DNA of 64,000 nt. It comes from Helianthus annuus (taxonomy: Eukaryota; Streptophyta; Magnoliopsida; Asterales; Asteraceae). The notes beneath the pieces were generated by a model that was given only the letters and a program-made list of their open reading frames with translations, was not told the DNA's origin and did no database searches. The DNA lies in contig NC_035433.2 in assembly GCF_002127325.2 (NCBI RefSeq), positions 80,542,079 through 80,606,078 of the forward strand. Direction: 5' to 3'. Shown in pieces: positions 20,022-34,088 of the stretch (position 1 is its first letter; each line of letters starts with the position of its first letter). A program made the translations under genes and the position numbers.

Positions 20022-21995
20022 AACTCCCCCTTGGACGCTACTCATGAGGTTCATCTTCCATGTCTTCCATGTCGGAGGATCTTCAAAGTCTTCACGTGTC
20101 GTAAGTAGAAAGTGTATCAACAAACTCCCTTTTTTCATGTAGGAAGTGTGTTAACAAACTCCCCCTTAAGATAAGCTCTCCTTTGAGTTAAGCTTGTGAA
20201 TCTTTTGATCTTTAATTCTTTAGATCCTTGTGGTGTTGATGATAAGTCAGCGGCAACTCGATCATCTTTATCATTTGAGTGCCTTCACGTCGTGTCTTCA
20301 TTCCGAAGCTTGTCATCGAACATGTTCTCTTCGCCTTTAGCATCTGCACATGCAAGAAATCTAAACGCGTAATGAGAACAACTGCTTGGAATATAGTTAA
20401 CATAAACAAATGACACACATGTGACCATTATTCAATCAACTACCGTCCGACATTTTGAAAGTTTAACAAATTTTTCAATTTTAGTTTTTAACTTTCAAAA
20501 ACTTGCAAATTTTGACCGTTTATGAAGATTTAGTCGATTTGGTTTTCAATCAGGTTTCAGGTTACGAAGACTCGAGCTCCAACATTGTACAATCAAAAAT
20601 AAGATAGAAATAAAATCTTTTTGGCTTTTAGAAAGTTTATATTAAAACACACCTAAAATCTTTTTGGAATTTTTGAATATTTCAAATGTAAAGATAGAAA
20701 GCAGTAAATAAATATATACAAAGATGCAGAAACTGAAAGCATTAAATAAATATTTACAGACATTCTTTTTGCGAGTTTCGAGGGTAAGAGAATCATATCA
20801 GTGTACGGTCACGCCAAAACGCTCTTTTTGTTCAATTAGTTAACATTTAGATAAGCATCCTATAATGATTATCGGTATTATTGTCCACATAAGCTCAACT
20901 TATCAGATGTAATCATGGCGAGGGGATACGTTAAGGTATGATTTATACTTACCGACCGGTGTTTATCCACACACGACATATTCCCGTATCAAGGTATGCA
21001 CGAGTGTTCATCTTACCGGTGAGTATACCGATTATCATCTATTTTGACGTATATGAAAATGTGAGAAACTCACTTATTTTGATGAAAACAAGCCCTATGT
21101 GATAGAATCACTTATTGATGAGGAACTTGATTTTTTGATGCATGAAGGGCACAGGAGCAAGTCCGTGAACAGGTCAGTACTTTCTTACAGCAAAGAGACG
21201 AACTTGACTCCCGGATAAATGTGATATATTATCACTTATTTGTTATTTGTTTGGACATGTGATTTTTGATCACTAATTGAGGTCGTATGCAGTATGTACA
21301 CGTATGTATAGTATCATGGAAGTTCTAGACTTGCATCCCCGTTATTTTTTTTCGGTAAATGAAACATCCATGATACCCAGATGATAAGCAGCATAAAGAC
21401 CGAATATCTCAGAACCTCGGCAATCAATCAAACGAAATTTCGGTACTAAGACCATATGCCAATGAGAGGTTCCCACCTGGTCTTCAGTCGATTTAGGTTT
21501 ATATCACCCTGCACACTTTAAAATGATTGTGAGCCTACTGATACATCTTATATAGAGCTGCTTAACATATTTTTCATTTAAGGTTTAAAGAGGTTTGGAT
21601 AGACCACTGATGTACTATCATTTTCTCTTTTGCTCGCTAGGAAACTCATTTTTGTTTTTCTATTGTTTTTGTGTTTTTAAATTTTTCTATGTTTTTGGAT
21701 TTTCAAATTTGGATTTACTCCCCCTAAAATAAACAAACTATGACAAATTTAAAAACATAAAGGTATTTACAAAAATGATTTCCCGATGTCGGATTAACTC
21801 ATGTTTTACCTCAATGCCATTTACCAAAATTAATTTTAATCAGAATTGATTTATCAAATTTTGGAAAAATCAGTTGGCATGTCGGTAACCGGTGCGGACC
21901 ATGACAAAGTTGACGAGTTTCATACTGAAACAATCACGTGTAAGGTGATATTCGAGTTCAACGTGTCAGGTCAAAGAGTGCTGTACGAGATGATA
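20022..21995 (-). other. Conserved 3' non-coding region and polypurine ladder of element B
   Basis: Homologous to the same region of A, C and G. Complements of polypurine tracts, each preceded by an LTR-start-like TCAACA or TTAACA, lie at 20022-20034, about 20121 and about 20156. Only the first abuts the LTR. No coding region seen. Confidence 0.7.
21061..21273 (-). ncRNA. Four-hairpin cassette (element B)
   Basis: On the plus strand: 21061-21073 (GTGAG/CTCAC, 3-nt loop), 21099-21111 (GTGAT/ATCAC, 3-nt), 21221-21235 (GTGATA/TATCAC, 3-nt) and 21259-21273 (GTGAT/ATCAC, 5-nt). Stems are the same as in A although the loops differ. Confidence 0.6.
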
Positions 21996-22685
21996 ATAAT
22001 TCATAAAGCAGCTTAAACATCGACAAGTATAGGAGAGATTAGAAATTTAAAACCGTATTCCTGCAACTTCTTCGTGCAATGGCAAGAATCTGAGGGCTCT
22101 CCGAAACTGGATATCCACCCGGTGTGGACTTCAAAATCGATTTTTGTAGCTACTGAGAAATCTATTGACAGCAACAAGATCATAAACCTCCGGGTCCGGC
22201 TGGTCTTCCACATTGCACCAGCGAAGGTCTTTGTCTTTCTCATTCAGAAGTAGTGTGCGGTTGTACAATCCACGCCAAGGCATCCGCACACCCGGTTGGT
22301 ATGTTCAATAAACACATTTTCTTCAATCACACCGTGAAGAAGTGTACACTGCACGTTCATTTTGTTGATTTTGAACTTCAGACGTGCTGCAGGTGCGTAT
22401 ACTTTGATTGAAACTATCCTGGGGACCCGATCAAAGGCCATAACAACCAAATTTTTGGCACATATTTCATCTAGTCGAATTTTTCAACTTCATTCAACCA
22501 CATTCTTTCACCAACATATTCTTCTTTTCTTTTTCTCTCTCTCTCCATCAATGGCAACAACATTCTCCTAGATGTAACAATATTTCGGAGCCTTATGTCG
22601 CCGATCTTGTGCATGGACGCTCCACTATCAACAATCCTAAGACTATCAATAGTTCCTCCTGGAACATCCTGCACACTCATTCAGA
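21996..22685 (-). pseudogene. Shrunken pol relic (element B)
   Basis: Same patchwork as in A: a protease start with VDSG-like codons near 22630, an RT fragment (22255-22440), and patches towards RNase H near 22030-22200. B and C keep one RT patch (around 22280-22420 in B) more completely than A does. Frames are broken. Confidence 0.72.
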
Positions 22686-22687
22686 GA

Positions 22688-24099
22688 TTAGTTGTAGAGG
22701 GGGACCCAAGCCTTCACAGACTTGGGTCGTCCATCATCATCGAGAATTGTGACATCCATTTCCCGATGATTCGGAATTGATGTAGCTTCCCCTAAAACAG
22801 TTACTGGTTTTGGTTTCCAAATCTGTTTCTGTTTTTCATGTTTAACATCCGATTTAACAGATTTTGTTTGGATAACCTCCGGTTTTAACGCCTTTTCAAC
22901 TTCTTTTCGTTGTTTCTTTTTCTGTTTCACTTCTCGTTGTTTAACAAGACGAGGGTCCTGTTTTGGTGAAATAGATCTTTTATGGTAATTGTTACCATGG
23001 GGGGCATCAACCTTTGCCTTTCCTTTGGTGAGATATGGACAGTTTCTAACAATGTGCCCATACTCACCACATTCAAAGCATGATCTCCGCTCAACAAACC
23101 TCGGAGTATCATAACTTTAAGAACTTGATGATGAACTTCGTGATCTTGAGGTACTTGGTCCTACATCACAACCGTTTGTGTGTTGTGTGTAATTATTTTT
23201 ACTGATTCTTTTTAACATGTTACTTTGTTTAACAAAATCCGTGTTGGATTTGTTTTCGAAAGTTTCAATTTTATAAGTCCCTCTGGATTTCACAAAGTTC
23301 ACTTTCTTGTTCTTCTTTTGGGTCTGTTTCTTTTGACCTTGAGTCGGTAATTTACCTATTAGTTTGGTGTGATTTTGCTGCTTTTTCACTGTTGGTAATT
23401 TCTGATTGCCACATTGTTTTCGAACTTCAGCCTTTGGGATAGGAGGACACTGTGTTACCACAACGTGTGATCCTGTCTTTCCCAAAAACTTACTTGTTGA
23501 ATCCTCAAAAATTTTACTAATTAAAGATTGATTAACATTCTTAATAGGGAAATCTTTATCAGAGTAGATTTTATCATCACCAACAAGAGTGTACAGCAAA
23601 TTCACACTCTCAGACTCTTTTGCAGACGTGGACTCAACCAGAACAGTCTTAGCAGGTTTTGCAGGAGGATCACATAGAATGTGATTCTCGAGAGGTATGT
23701 CCTCTTCTTTGAGGGCTGAGTTAGTATCATCGGATTCGTCATCTGAAGAATCAACATCCTCTACAATGACTGGAGGATCCTGATTCTGTTCAGCAAAAGA
23801 CACACATGTATCTGCTGACACATCCGAATTTGATGATACTTCCTTCTTGTATCCAAGTCCGGTCGCAAATTCCTCAATGTCTAAAGGAACAGATGGTTCA
23901 AAGTGAGTTCTAACAGGTGGTGGACATTTCTTATATCCGATGCATGTGACATCCCTTTTCTGTTTCAGAACATCAATGATGTGATCCAACACATAGCTAG
24001 AGCTTAAATAGCTATCTAACTTGAGCCGGATCGCCTCACTTTCGGTTTTAACACAAGCCATTTCTTTTTGCATTATTTCAAGGCGATTGATATAGCAAT
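22688..24099 (-). pseudogene. Gag, C-terminal half (element B), interrupted
   Basis: Continues the gag at 50625-51543 after the CACTA insertion. The frame is open from the insertion to a TAA at 23117-23119. The same frame then continues through a CCHC knuckle (CFECGEYGHIVRNC) and a Lys-rich tail to 22688. A short deletion relative to A and G removes residues between PPPVR and the FEPSVPLD motif. An earlier Met at 24127 in this frame is inside the inserted transposon, so it is not the true start. Confidence 0.8.
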
Positions 24100-24145
24100 C
24101 ACTACAAGAAATTTGGTTCTTTACCAACAGAAAGTATATGTGGGT

Positions 24146-25166
24146 TTATAACCGAGGTGTTCTTGGTTGTTTTTCGGGTTTATAAACTTTATATTTTTCT
24201 GAAAAACATTGTTATTTTGTTTTAAATCTTGTTGTTTGCTGGATGTTCTTATAAAAACCGCTTTATTTTTCATGTTCACGTATTAAAAGTTGGTTTTTCT
24301 GTGAAGTTTCGAGCAAAAACGGGATTCGGAAGGTTGTGGGTTCCCCGGAAAACTCATAGTTTTACCGGAAAACTCATCGTGTTCTTGCCACATTCAAAGT
24401 GTTCTTCAAAATTGGACACTTTTTGATCTTTGAAAATCAACTGTGAAAGTTGTTTGTACCTTGAAAAGTGTTTCTTGATTAAAATAATACAACCTTACCT
24501 GTTTGGTGAAACAGGCATGTCTTAGCCGAAAGCAGGTGTGTTGTGTGTCAGTAGAAGATAAGGTTGAAAAGTTTACCAACCCTCTGTCACCTTTTTGGCG
24601 AAACAGACCTTTGTTGAAACAAAATCATTGACGAAACAAGATAATTGACGAAACAAAATTGTGTTTCGTCGAAATATAAATTTGGCGAAAATAATTCCAT
24701 TTCTTCGGCTAGTGGGCTTGTTCTTTGGACCTTTATTCTGTTTCGTCAACTTTAAGTGGGCCCTTAATTTATTTTTGGGCCTTAAGAAACAAATACAAAA
24801 TTTCAACGAAACAAATACAAAAGCAAATTCCTTTGTTTCGTCCAAGTCAAGAAGCCCAAAAGCTGTTCCCTGTTTCGCCATTGATTGGGCCCTTGATTTA
24901 TTTTTGGGCCTTAAACAATTCCATTTCGTCAAGCCCAAACAAAATTCTGTTTCGCCAATTTTCAAGAGATTGGACCTTTGTTTCGTCATTGACCATACAT
25001 AAATCTGATTCGTCAAGTTTTTAGTTACAAAGTCTGTTTCGTGGAAACTGTTTCGTGGAAACTGTTTCGTCGAAACACTTTGTAAATTTAAACAGAAGGT
25101 TTGTAACTGTGATTTAACTGTTTGATTTGAGTGTGTTTATCAGGTTATCATTCATAAATATCAACA
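24146..25166 (+). other. Leader of element G with GACGAAAC array
   Basis: GTTTCGTC and GACGAAAC motifs occur about fifteen times between about 24590 and 25075. For example, a hairpin at 24647-24670 has arms GACGAAACA/TGTTTCGTC. Small frames across the array are artefacts of the repeats. Gag begins at 25167. Confidence 0.75.
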
Positions 25167-28100
25167 ATGAATCCGAGCTGGTGGGGTACTCCGGCTCCGG
25201 ATGAAGGAAAGTATAGAAATACAAGTTTATCTCCCTCATGGGCCGAATCTCCCATATCGACATCTTCGCAAGCAAATGCTATATCAACCGGTCAATGGGC
25301 ATTCGTATCAAATCAAACTCCGAGTATTCAAAGTATTCTATTAAGCGAAAGCGAAACCGGAAGTTTGAATCGACCTCCAAAGTTGATGCACTTGAATGAA
25401 TATCCGGGTTGGGTTGATAGATTTCATTAATACGTTCTTGGTCAAAATACAGAACTGTGGATACGTTTCACCACAGATTTCGATCAAGCTATAGAGGTTG
25501 CCGCTTCATCTGCTGCTACATTTGCCGATCTTCCAGAAGATCAGAAAAAGACGTACGATTTGGAAAAGAAGGCATATGCCATTCTTACTCAGGCGTTAAG
25601 CAAAGATATTTACCATCAGTTTGTCAGTTTCAAGACAACGAAGAAATTATGGGATGCGTTGAAGACCAGAGGGGTAGGTAATGAAGCTACACGTCAATTG
25701 CGACACGATCTACCCAAGAAAGAATTTGATGGCTTCACATGTATGGATAAGGAATCGTTGGGAGATATGACAAGCCGGTTTTATCACTTGCTTACAGAGT
25801 TGGGTAATTTTGGGGTAGTAACAACTCCAGCAGAGGTAGTGAAAAAGTTTGCAGATGCGTTGCCACCTCAGTGGAATAGTTTCTTGGAAATTCTGAAGTA
25901 TAATGGAGTTTTGGCTACGACACACATCAATGGCTTTGTTCAGCTCTTGGAAAACAAAGATCAGGAGGAAACCTTAAAGACAAAAAGAGTTCCAGTGCCA
26001 CAAAATCCTGAAATGTATTATCGAACTTCCAGTACTTCTTCTGCAAGACCTATTGTGCCACACAATCCTGATATGTACTATGGAACTTCTAGTACTTCGT
26101 CTGCAAGACCCGGTTCACATGCTCCACTTCAAACGGCGTTTGTCACAAGCACAGACTTATATGGTAATCAAATACAAGTTCCTGCTAAGCCAGCTCCCAC
26201 CACAGACTTGTATGGAAATCCACTTCAACCACCTCCTGTTCAACAACAAGCTTGTTATGGAAGTAAATCATCTGCTGGTCAGCCATCAAAACCAAATACA
26301 GTACAGCTTGACACTTCAAGCTTTTCAAAAGTAAGTGTGGAAGTAGCAAAGGAACACATGGAGCTGCTAAACACTTTAGTGAGTGTGTATTGTGGGCTAG
26401 TGGAAGGTCAGATTGGCAACATTAATCTGACACAAGAAGACTATCAGCAGATTGACAAGGAAGAGATGGATTTGATGGACATCAAGTGGGCCTTTGCGAG
26501 TGTTGTGAGGAGGGCAAAGGACTTCATGGAAAGAACTGGCAGAACCAGCTTGGAAAGCAAGAAAGACACCAAGTATGGGTTCGACAAGCAAGCTGTAAAG
26601 TGCTTCAATTGTGGTGAATGGGGTCATTTCAATAGGGAATGCACAAAGCCAGCACAGCATGGGAACCAGAATCCCTTCAGAAACCAAGGCAACCAGCAAA
26701 ATCAGAACAGGAATACTGAACGTACGTTGATACCTGTCAACAACCAAAGTCAAACAGGACCATCAAATGCCAACCAAGCACTTGTGGTTCAAGTAGATGA
26801 AGGTTGTGATTGGTCAATCCAGTTGAGTGGTGATGCTCCGGATGGAACAACGTCTTTTGCTGAAGTTGTTAAGGCCTTAAATCACGCCAGTGCTGGAGAA
26901 TCTTCCGCCAATGGTGATGAATCTTCTGAGGATGAAGACTCTTCTGGTTACAGTAGAAGTTCTGATGAAGAATCCTCGAGTTCAAGCGATGATCATGTGG
27001 GTGAGACATCAAGTGCGTTAGTCGATGCAGATATTGATGAGCTTTTGGAAGAAGCTGCAGCAGGAACAAATAGAAGATCTATTTTGGTGGATCAAGCTGC
27101 TTATTCTTCGTCTTCTCTCCATTCAGCCTTTATGGCGAATGTCGACAGTTTATCAAGTCAGGTATGTTCGATGAACCCACTGCTGTTAATTGTGATAACT
27201 GTGATAGTTTGCGTGTTAAATGTGCTGATTTAGAGGCAAACATGTCTGAGTTGCAAGGCAAACATGATGCTTTACAAGCTAGTTTGTTTGACTTGCAAGA
27301 CAAACATGTTTCATTGAATGCCAAGTGGTGTGAATTGCAAAGCAAACATGAGGCTTTGCAAGAGAAATATGATGTGAAATTCATCCACAACCAGAAGTTG
27401 ACTGTGGATCTTTCGAAGTGCACTGAAGCCAACATGTTTTATGAAAACCATGAAAAAGAGTTTAAGTCGGTAATTGAGAAATTAAAGAAAGATAAAACCA
27501 AATTAACTAAAATGGTTTCAAGAAAACAAACTGACATTAATTTGTATATAACTCGCCTTGAGATAATGCAAAAAGAGATGGCTTGTGTGAAAACGGAAAG
27601 TGAGGCAATCCAACTTAAGCTAGAAAGCTATTTGAGCTCTAGCTATGTGTTGGATCACATCATTGACGTTCAGAAAGAGAAACGTGATGTCACATGCATA
27701 GGCTACAAGAAATGTCCACCACCTGTGAGACACAATTATGATGCAATGCCTGACGAGGAGGATAGAACTTTCTTTGAACCATCTGTTCCTCTAGATGTTA
27801 AGGAATTTGCAACATGACTCGGATACAAGAAAGAAGTATCATCAGATTCAGATGTGTCAGCAGATACATGTGTGTCTTCTGCTGAACTGAATCAGGATCC
27901 TCCAGTTATCATTGAGGATGCTGATTCTTCTGATGATGAATCCGATGATACTATACCAGCAAAGTCTGATGCGGACATCAAAGAAGAGGACATACCTCTT
28001 GAGAATCATATTCTATGTGATCCTCCTGCAAAGCCCGCTAAGACTGTTGCAATCAAGTCCTCGTCTGCAGAAGAGTCGTAGAGTGTGAATTTGCTGTACA

Positions 28101-29022
28101 CTCTTGTTGGTGATGATAAAATTTATTCAGACAAAGATTTTCCTATTAAGAATGTTAATCAATCCTTAATCAGTAAAGTCTTTGAAAACTCAACAAGTAA
28201 GTTTTTGGGAAAGACAGGACCACATGTTACAGTAACACAGTGTCCTCCTATTCCAAAGGCTGAAGTTCGAAAGAAATATGGCAATCAGAAATTACCAACA
28301 GAGAAAAAGCAGCCAATTCATACCAAACCAAAGAGAAAATCACCGACTCAGGGTCAGAAGAAACAGACCCAAAAGAAGAACAAGCAGGTGGACTTTGTGA
28401 AATCAAAGGGAACGGACAAAATCGAAACATTTGTAAACAAATCTAACTTAGATTTTGTTAAACAAGCAACAGTTTTGAAAAGGAATGAACCAAACAGTTC
28501 GAAACCTAGTACCTCGGGATCACAAAGTTCATCATCAGCAAGACGATCACATGATACTTCGGGGTTTGTTGAACGAAGATCATGTTTTGAATGTGGTACA
28601 ATTGGACATGTAATTCGAAATTGTCCATAACTTCATAAACAAAAGAGCAAAGTTGATGATCCCCGTGACAAAACTGACCGCAAGCGATCTGTTTCTGTAA
28701 AACAAGATCCCCGTCTTGTAAAAGAAAGGGAAAAGAAACAGAAACGCCAACAGGTCAAGAAAATTGAAAAGGCGATTAAAACCGATGTGGTTAACAAAAC
28801 ATCTGTTTCTGTCAAACCAGAAAATTCAAAAACTTCTGGCAACAATGAAGTTAAGATTTTAAAGAATAACACTGGTATAACAAAACAGACCTCGAAACCA
28901 AAAACGGTTATTGAATCAGGGGGTCATCACAATTTACGAATCATCAAAGAATAGAAGTTATTGTTGTTGATGAAAATGGAAGACCCAAGACCACAATGGC
29001 TTGGGTCCCCATCTCCAACTAA
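25167..29022 (+). pseudogene. gag: Gag, decayed (element G)
   Basis: Collinear with A gag across both halves: the PSWWGTPAPD N-terminus, the capsid-like region, knuckle CFNCGEWGHFNREC, coiled coil, knuckle CFECGTIGHVIRNC and the WVPSPTN-like end. Lesions relative to A: TAA at 25428-25430; a 1-bp loss near 27169 that shifts frame; TGA at about 27815; TAG at 28078-28080; TAA at about 28627-28629; a 1-bp loss near 28922. Longest open piece: 25560-27233. It retains CAG where A has its TAG stop, which shows the two Gag halves were one protein. Confidence 0.88.
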
Positions 29023-29036
29023 TCAAGTGAGTTCAT

Positions 29037-32000
29037 GTGCAGGGTGTTCCAGGAGGAACTATCAGTAGTCATTGGATTGTTGATAGTGGGGCATCCAGGC
29101 ACATGACAGGCGACATGAAGCTTCTCTACGACGTCAAATCTATTAGAGGAGGTTATATGGCTTTTGCTGGAGATAAGGGCGGATATATTACGGGTGAAGG
29201 AATGATATCTAACGGGATTGTCAGCTTTGACAAGATCAATTTTGTGCAACAACTTGATCACAATCTTCTCAACGTTTCTCAAATCTTTGATAAGCAGTTC
29301 TCAGTACACTTTGATGCTAATGGATGTTATGTGCTGAAGCCGGGCTTCAAAATTCCTAAAGAATGGATTCTCTTATCTGCTCCAAGGATAAATGATCTGT
29401 ATGTCCTTGATATGAGCCAAGCCATTACAACGTCTGCACAAGCAACATGTTTCGTTTCCAAAGCCACGGAGAAAGACTCAATCTCTTGGCACAGACGAAT
29501 GGGTCACATTCACTTACGCAAAATGAATCATTTGGTATCAAATGAATTGGTGAATGGTGTTCCTCTTAAAAACTTCCATCTTCAAGACGTCTGTGTTTCG
29601 TGCCAGAAAGGAAAACAAACAAAGAAGCGACATCCTACAAAGAAGATCAACACGGTGGTAGTTCCTCTTGAACGTTTGCACATGGATTTGTTCGGTCCTG
29701 TAAAGCACAAAAGCATCAGGAATGATCAATATTGCCTCATGATAACTGATGATTATTCAAGATTATCTTGGGTGGCGTTCATGGCACACAAGAGTGAAAC
29801 CTTTGGTATTATCAAAAACTTGATCATTCAGATTGAGAATTTGTATAAGTTGAAGGTTAGGCGGATACGTAGCGACAATGGTACTGAATTTAAAAATCAT
29901 GCCATGGCGGAGTTTTGCACTTCAAAAGGTATTCTTCATGAGTTTAGTGCAGCTTATACTCCTCAACAGAATGGCTTCGCTGAACATAAGAACCGCACAT
30001 TGATCGAGACTGCTAGGACAATGTTGGTAGAGTCGCAGTTGCCCATTCCATTCTGGAGTGAAGCTGTGGCCTCTGCATGTTATACATTGAACCGAGTCCT
30101 TACAGTCAAAAGACACAACAAGACCTGTTTTGAGCTTCTTCACAAACGGAAACCAGATTTGTCTTATCTTGAACCGTTTAGAGCTCCATGTACAATCATC
30201 GATCCTAATGGAAAGTTTGGGGCAAAAGCAATTGAGGGATACTTTCTTGGGTATGCCACCCCGAACTTAAGAGTCTGGAATCTAGAGACAAAAAGGGTTG
30301 AGGAATGGTCTGAGGTCAGAGTACAAAGGCACACATTACCAGTCACATGTCCTGGTCAGCCTTGGATGTTTGAGTACGATGACTTCTTCAATTCGATCAA
30401 TGTTGAAACCGTTGAAGAAAATGTTGCGGCAAGGATGTTTTTCGAGAGTGACAACACAACAGTTTCACCGGTTGTTCGTCCAATTCTTGTCAATCCAGAA
30501 TCATCTTCAGTGAACAACAATGCTCTCGACAATGAGGATTTTCACGATGCTACCGAATTGAACGAATCTTCAGAGGATGATGAATTTCTAGATGTAGATC
30601 AAGAAGCTCCAACAACAGCAGTTCATGGTACTTCAGAGGGTACTCCTCCAGTGGATGCCCCTAGAACAGCTGAAGCTACTGCATCATCCTCTTCGTCAAT
30701 TCCGGGCATTGATTTGGTTGTTGATCTCAATTTCAACAATCTGGGTATAAATATTCCAGTTCCAGATAAACCTGAGACAAGGATTCATAATACCCATCCT
30801 CAACAAAACATCACCGGAAATGTGCAAAGTGGCATTCAAACAAGAAACATCTTGCGGAACAACAACAATGCAGGCCTGTATGCAGCTATTCGAGAATCCG
30901 GACAACAAAATGATTGGTCTTTCGCGTGTTATGTTTCACAGGAAGAGCCAAGAACTTGGAAAGAAGCTATGAAAGATAACTCTTGGGTTGAAGCAATGCA
31001 GGAAGAACTGCAACAGTTCCAGAAGCTTGGTGTCTGGAAACTCGTAGAGAAACCTGCTGGTTACAAGAAGATTGGTACCCGTTGGGTGTTCAAATGCAAA
31101 AAGGATGACCGTGGAGTTGTTATCTAAAACAAAGCTCGTTTAGTCGTTCAAGGTTTTCGTCAGATTGAAGGGATCGACTACAACGAAGTCTATGCACCTG
31201 TTGCACATCTGGAAGCAATTCGGATCTTTCTGGCTTATGCCTCATTCAAAGGATTCAAGGTTTACCAGATGGACGTCAAAAGTGCATTCTTACATGGTGT
31301 GGTTGAAGAAGAGGTGTACGTCGAACAGCCTCGAGGTTTTGAAGATCCTATCCATCCTGGTCGGGTTTGGTTGCTCAACGAAGCTCTATATGGTCTACAT
31401 CAAGCACCGCGAGCTTGGTATGCAACCTTATCTAATTATCTGCTGGAGAATGGTTTTCGCAGAGGTCTTATCGACTGTACTCTTTTCATCAAAGAACAAG
31501 ATGGAGATCTTCTACTGGTACAGGTATACGTTGATGATATTATTTTTGGTTCTACTAATGATGTTTTGTGTAGGAATTTCGAGCACATTATGCAGGATAA
31601 ATTCGAGATGAGTGCTATGGGGGAAATGACCTTCTTTTTGGGCCTACAAGTGCAACAAACTGAGTCTGGGATATTCATCCATCAGACTAAATATGTTGGC
31701 GACATCTTGAGCCGGTTCCAGATGTCTGATGCAACGCCCATTGGTACCCCATTGCCGCAAAATCACGAAATTACTCCAGATTTGAAGGGTGAAGCTGTTA
31801 GCCCCTCATACTACCGCGCGATGATCGGATCTCTTATGTACCTCACAGCATCAAGACCAGATATAATGTACCCAACGTGCCTTCTTGCCAGATATCAAGT
31901 CAACCCGAAGGCCTCACATCTTGCAGCTGTAAAAAGGATTTTTCGTTATTTGAAGGGTTACCCTGACACCGGTCTATGGTACCCTAGGGATAATAACTTT

Positions 32001-32474
32001 GACTTGATCGCTTTCAGTGATTCTGATTTTGGCGGATGCAAAATCGACGGCAAATCCACAACGGCTGGATGTCAGTTTTTAGGAAATCGCCTAGTCACAT
32101 GGCAGTGCAAGAAGCAGACGTGCGTCGCTACATCAACATGCGAAGCTGAATACATTGCTGCCTCAAGTTGTTGCTCCCAAGTCCTGTGGATTCAACAACA
32201 ATTACGCGACTACGGTTTTGAATTCCTAACTACCACTATTTACGTTGATAATTCTGCTGCTTTACAGATCACTAGAAATCCTGTGCAGCACTTAAAGACC
32301 AAACACATGGAAATCAAATATCACTTCATACGTGATTGCTTTGATAAAAGGCTAATCGATGTTGTTAAGGTCCACACCGATGACCAACGTGCCGACCTTT
32401 TTACCAAAGCATTTGACAAATCAAGATTTGACTTTTTATTATTGGTAAACGGCATTAATGTCAAGCAAGAGTAA
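29037..32474 (+). pseudogene. pol: Pol: protease, integrase, reverse transcriptase, RNase H (element G; one stop)
   Basis: One frame of about 1145 codons broken only by TAA at 31125-31127. Residue numbers count from 29037. Protease active site DSG at about residue 16. Integrase HHCC begins HRRMGH at residue 152 with CVSC following, and the catalytic triad is D217 (HMDLFGP), D280 (RSDNGTEF), E316 (GFAEHKN), with 35 residues between the last two. The RT has YVDD at 31527-31538. The RNase H has SDSDFGG near 32019 and a STCEAEYIA motif. The order PR-IN-RT-RH defines Ty1/copia, and details suggest the SIRE/Maximus lineage (moderate confidence). No ATG opens it, and it lies 14 nt beyond the gag stop in another frame. 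Confidence 0.9.
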
Positions 32475-34083
32475 AACCAACATCGGAAAATCATTTTTTG
32501 TAAATACCTTTGTGTTTTAAATTTATCTTAGTTTATTGATTTTAGGGGGAGGGGATCCAAAATTTGAAAAATCCAAAAACAACGAAAAATTTAAAAAGAG
32601 AAAAACAATAGAAAAGCAAAAATGAGTTTCCTGGCGAGCAAAAGAGAAAATGATAGTACATCAGTGGTCTATCTAAACCTCTTTAAACCTAAACTGATAA
32701 ACGATAAGCAGCTCTATATAAGATGTATCGGTAGGCTCACAATCATTTTAAAGTGTGCAGGGTGATATAAGCCTTAAATCGACTGAAGACCAGGTGGGAA
32801 CCATTCTTTGGCATATGATCTTAGTACCGAAATTTCGTTTGAGAGATTGCCGAGGTTCTGAGATATTCGGTCTTTATGCTGCTTATCATCTGGGTATCAT
32901 GGTTGTATCTTTTACCGAAAAATAACAGGGACGTAAGTCTAGATCTTCCATGATTCTATACATACGTGTACATACTGCATACGACCTCAATAAGTGATCA
33001 ACAATCACATGTCCATCAAAATAAGTGATAATATATCACATTTATCCGGGAGTCAAGTTCGTCTCTCTGCTGTACGAAAGTACTGACCTGTTCACGGACT
33101 TGCTCCTGTGCCCTCATGCATATGAAAATCAAGTTCCTCATCAATAAGTGATTCTATCACATAGGGCTTGTTTTCAATCAAAATAAGTGAGAATCTCACA
33201 TCATATACGGTCAAACAAATGATAATCGGTATACTCACCGGTAAGATGAACCCTCGTGCATACCTTGATACGGGAATGTGTCGTGATGTGGATGAACACC
33301 GGTCGGTAAGCATAAATCATACCTTAACGTATCCCCTAAACATGATTACATCTGATAAGTTGAGCTTATGTGGACAACAATACCGATAATTGTTATAGGA
33401 TGCTTATCTAAATATTAACTAATTGAACAAAAAGAGCGTTTTGGCATGACCGTACACTGATATGATTCTCTTACCCTCGAAACTCGCAAAAAGAATGTCT
33501 GTATATATTTATTTACTGCTTTCAGTCTTTACATTTGAAATATTCAAAAATACCAAAAAGATTTTAGGTGTGTTTTAATATAAACTTTATAAAAGCCAAA
33601 AAGATTTTATTTCTATGTTATTTTCGATCGTACGATGTTGGATCTCGAGTCTTCGTTGCCTGAAACCTGAACGAAAACCGAATTGACTAAATCTTCATAA
33701 ACGGTCAAAATTTGCAAGTTTTGAAAGTTGAAAACTAAAATTGACAAATGTGTTAAACTTTCAAACTGTCGGACGGTGTTTGATTGTGACATGGTCATAC
33801 GTGTGTCATCTGTTTATACTAAATATATTCCAAGCAATTGTTCTCATTACACGTTTAGATTTCTTGCATGTGCAGATTCTAAAGGCAAGGAGAACATGGT
33901 CGATGACAAGCTTTGGAATGAAGACACGACGTGAAGGCACTCAAATGATGAATATGATCGAGCTGCCGCTGACCATCATTAACACCACAAGGATCTCAAG
34001 TTACAAAGATCAAGTCGTTCACGAGCATAACTCAAGGGGGAGCTTATGTTAAGGGGGAGTTTGTCAACACACTTCCTACATGA
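32475..34083 (+). other. Conserved 3' non-coding region of element G
   Basis: Matches A 9060-10790 closely. It ends with two AAGGGGGAG tracts near 34035 and 34052. The insertion of F at 34084-34088 splits it from the remaining 100 bp at 39762-39864, which holds the tract adjoining the LTR. Confidence 0.78.
32994..33199 (+). ncRNA. Four-hairpin cassette (element G)
   Basis: 32994-33008 (GTGAT/ATCAC, 5-nt loop), 33025-33039 (GTGATA/TATCAC, 3-nt), 33148-33160 (GTGAT/ATCAC, 3-nt) and 33187-33199 (GTGAG/CTCAC, 3-nt). Same order, stems and loop lengths as in A, B and C, although loop bases vary. Confidence 0.6.
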
Positions 34084-34088
34084 TACGG

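Noticed and set aside
24100..24127. Start codon at 24127 for the gag piece 22688-24127
   Set aside because: The first codons come from the CACTA terminal sequence; the true start of this gag is at 51543.
24573..25024. Overlapping ORFs of 99-147 codons on both strands
   Set aside because: Produced by the GACGAAAC repeat array in the leader of G; no domain and a repeat-driven composition.
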